This document shows, one piece after another, positions 63,426 through 64,000 of a stretch of 64,000 nucleotides of DNA. The stretch's first letter is position 1. Each line of letters starts with the position of its first letter. The stretch covers positions 58,998,209 through 59,062,208 of the forward strand of contig CM072522.1 in assembly GCA_036898135.1 (NCBI GenBank), given 5' to 3'. Position numbers and translations under genes: made by a program. Under the pieces are notes generated by a model. That model was not told the DNA's origin and made no database searches. It worked only from the letters and a program-made list of their open reading frames with translations. The DNA comes from Oncomelania hupensis. Its lineage: Eukaryota; Mollusca; Gastropoda; Littorinimorpha; Pomatiopsidae.

Positions 63426-63825
63426 AACAAATACTGCTGGTCACATGCTAACACCAGGGCTCCTTGAAAACTGGCCTCACAGAAGTGGATTACGATAAGG
63501 TTTAGGTTTAGCACATCCACACCTTAACACTAACAAAATAGTTTGTGGTTTTTCTTACCTTTTGTGTGGACTGTGCAGCGATTGAGTGCAGGGTGCTGAT
63601 CTTAACTACGACAAAGTTGTTTCTGCATGATTTGTTTTAATTGGAAATCATGAAATAGACCAGTACTTTGTTCATCGTTGATTTATCTTTGGAGGCTTAT
63701 TTACTGTGTCACCTGTAATATTTAGGTAAGAGGAAAAGATATAAGTTCTTATGGTGAGGGCTTTTTAGTTCATCATTTCACTCGCTGTCAGGAAATACTC
63801 GTATGAAAGCTGTTGTTTTGTTTAG

Positions 63826-64000
63826 AAATTGCAGGAAGAGAAAACCATCATGTTTCTCACAGCAGCAGTGAACAGATTGTCAGAGGTACTGCTAACGTGA
63901 CTGGCAGTGAGTTCAACATAAAGGAAGAATCAGAAAGCAAGACAGCACCTGACAGTGACATGATGGAGTCACATGTCCCACTGTTGTGTAAAGTGAAGAC
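63826..64000 (+). CDS. zinc-finger gene C, exon 2 (runs off the window)
   Basis: Acceptor TTTTGTTTAG|AAATT. 175 bp visible, open and closely matching exon 2 of block B (EIAGRENHHVSHSSSEQ, NIKEESESKTAPDSD, VKVKT...). The preceding 390 bp are colinear with intron 1 of A and B from about 63430. Exon 1 is not present upstream, so this copy is 5'-truncated or uses another start. Confidence 0.8.

Overview
The window is eukaryotic genomic DNA, most likely from a gastropod mollusc. Evidence: GT-AG spliced exons, a GRL101/relaxin-receptor-like GPCR exon combining C-type lectin, LDL-receptor class A, leucine-rich-repeat and 7TM modules (an architecture known from Lymnaea), several non-LTR retrotransposon families, tRNA-derived SINEs and an exceptional density of minisatellites. 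The species is not determinable from sequence alone, and there is no bacterial-type organisation.

Layout. 0-9.7 kb: minisatellites, two decayed copies of one LINE family (called here the GGATA-tail LINE), a tRNA-derived SINE, a gag relic and a 90-bp satellite. 9.7-12.7 kb: one long terminal exon of a GRL101-like receptor. 14.0-22.6 kb: a complete LTR retrotransposon of 8613 bp with identical 1454-bp LTRs, a 5-bp target duplication and one intact gag-pol ORF. Its integrase lies BEFORE reverse transcriptase although the proteins are Ty3/gypsy type, which is the hallmark of the Gmr1 lineage. It sits inside a 19-bp minisatellite. 22.7-37.4 kb: minisatellites (66, 25, 38/45, 54, 60, 39 and 48 bp periods), microsatellites and two more GGATA-tail LINE fragments; no convincing gene.

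37.4-64 kb: a tandem cluster of C2H2 zinc-finger genes on the + strand, in three duplicate blocks. Block A (about 37.95-51.3 kb) has five short upstream exons and a zinc-finger exon, all with compatible splice phases, but exon 1 carries a 5-nt deletion and the finger array is frameshifted and interrupted by two transposons. Block B (about 54.4-60.9 kb) keeps all upstream exons intact but has lost every finger. Block C begins at 63.4 kb without exon 1 and runs off the end. Nearly every short exon encodes one or more psi-K-x-E (SUMO-acceptor-like) motifs, usually VKTEPD or VKTER, so the N-terminal region looks like a modular array of these motifs. The fingers are nearly identical except at the DNA-contact positions.

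Nested insertions (a Tigger-like MITE split by a GGATA-tail LINE, a CR1/L2-type LINE, and four copies of a short element with a 5' hairpin and TATAAATAG) give a relative history of the duplications. The strongest items for follow-up are the Gmr1-like element with its SCAN-like capsid, the modular zinc-finger cluster and the short hairpin-headed element family.
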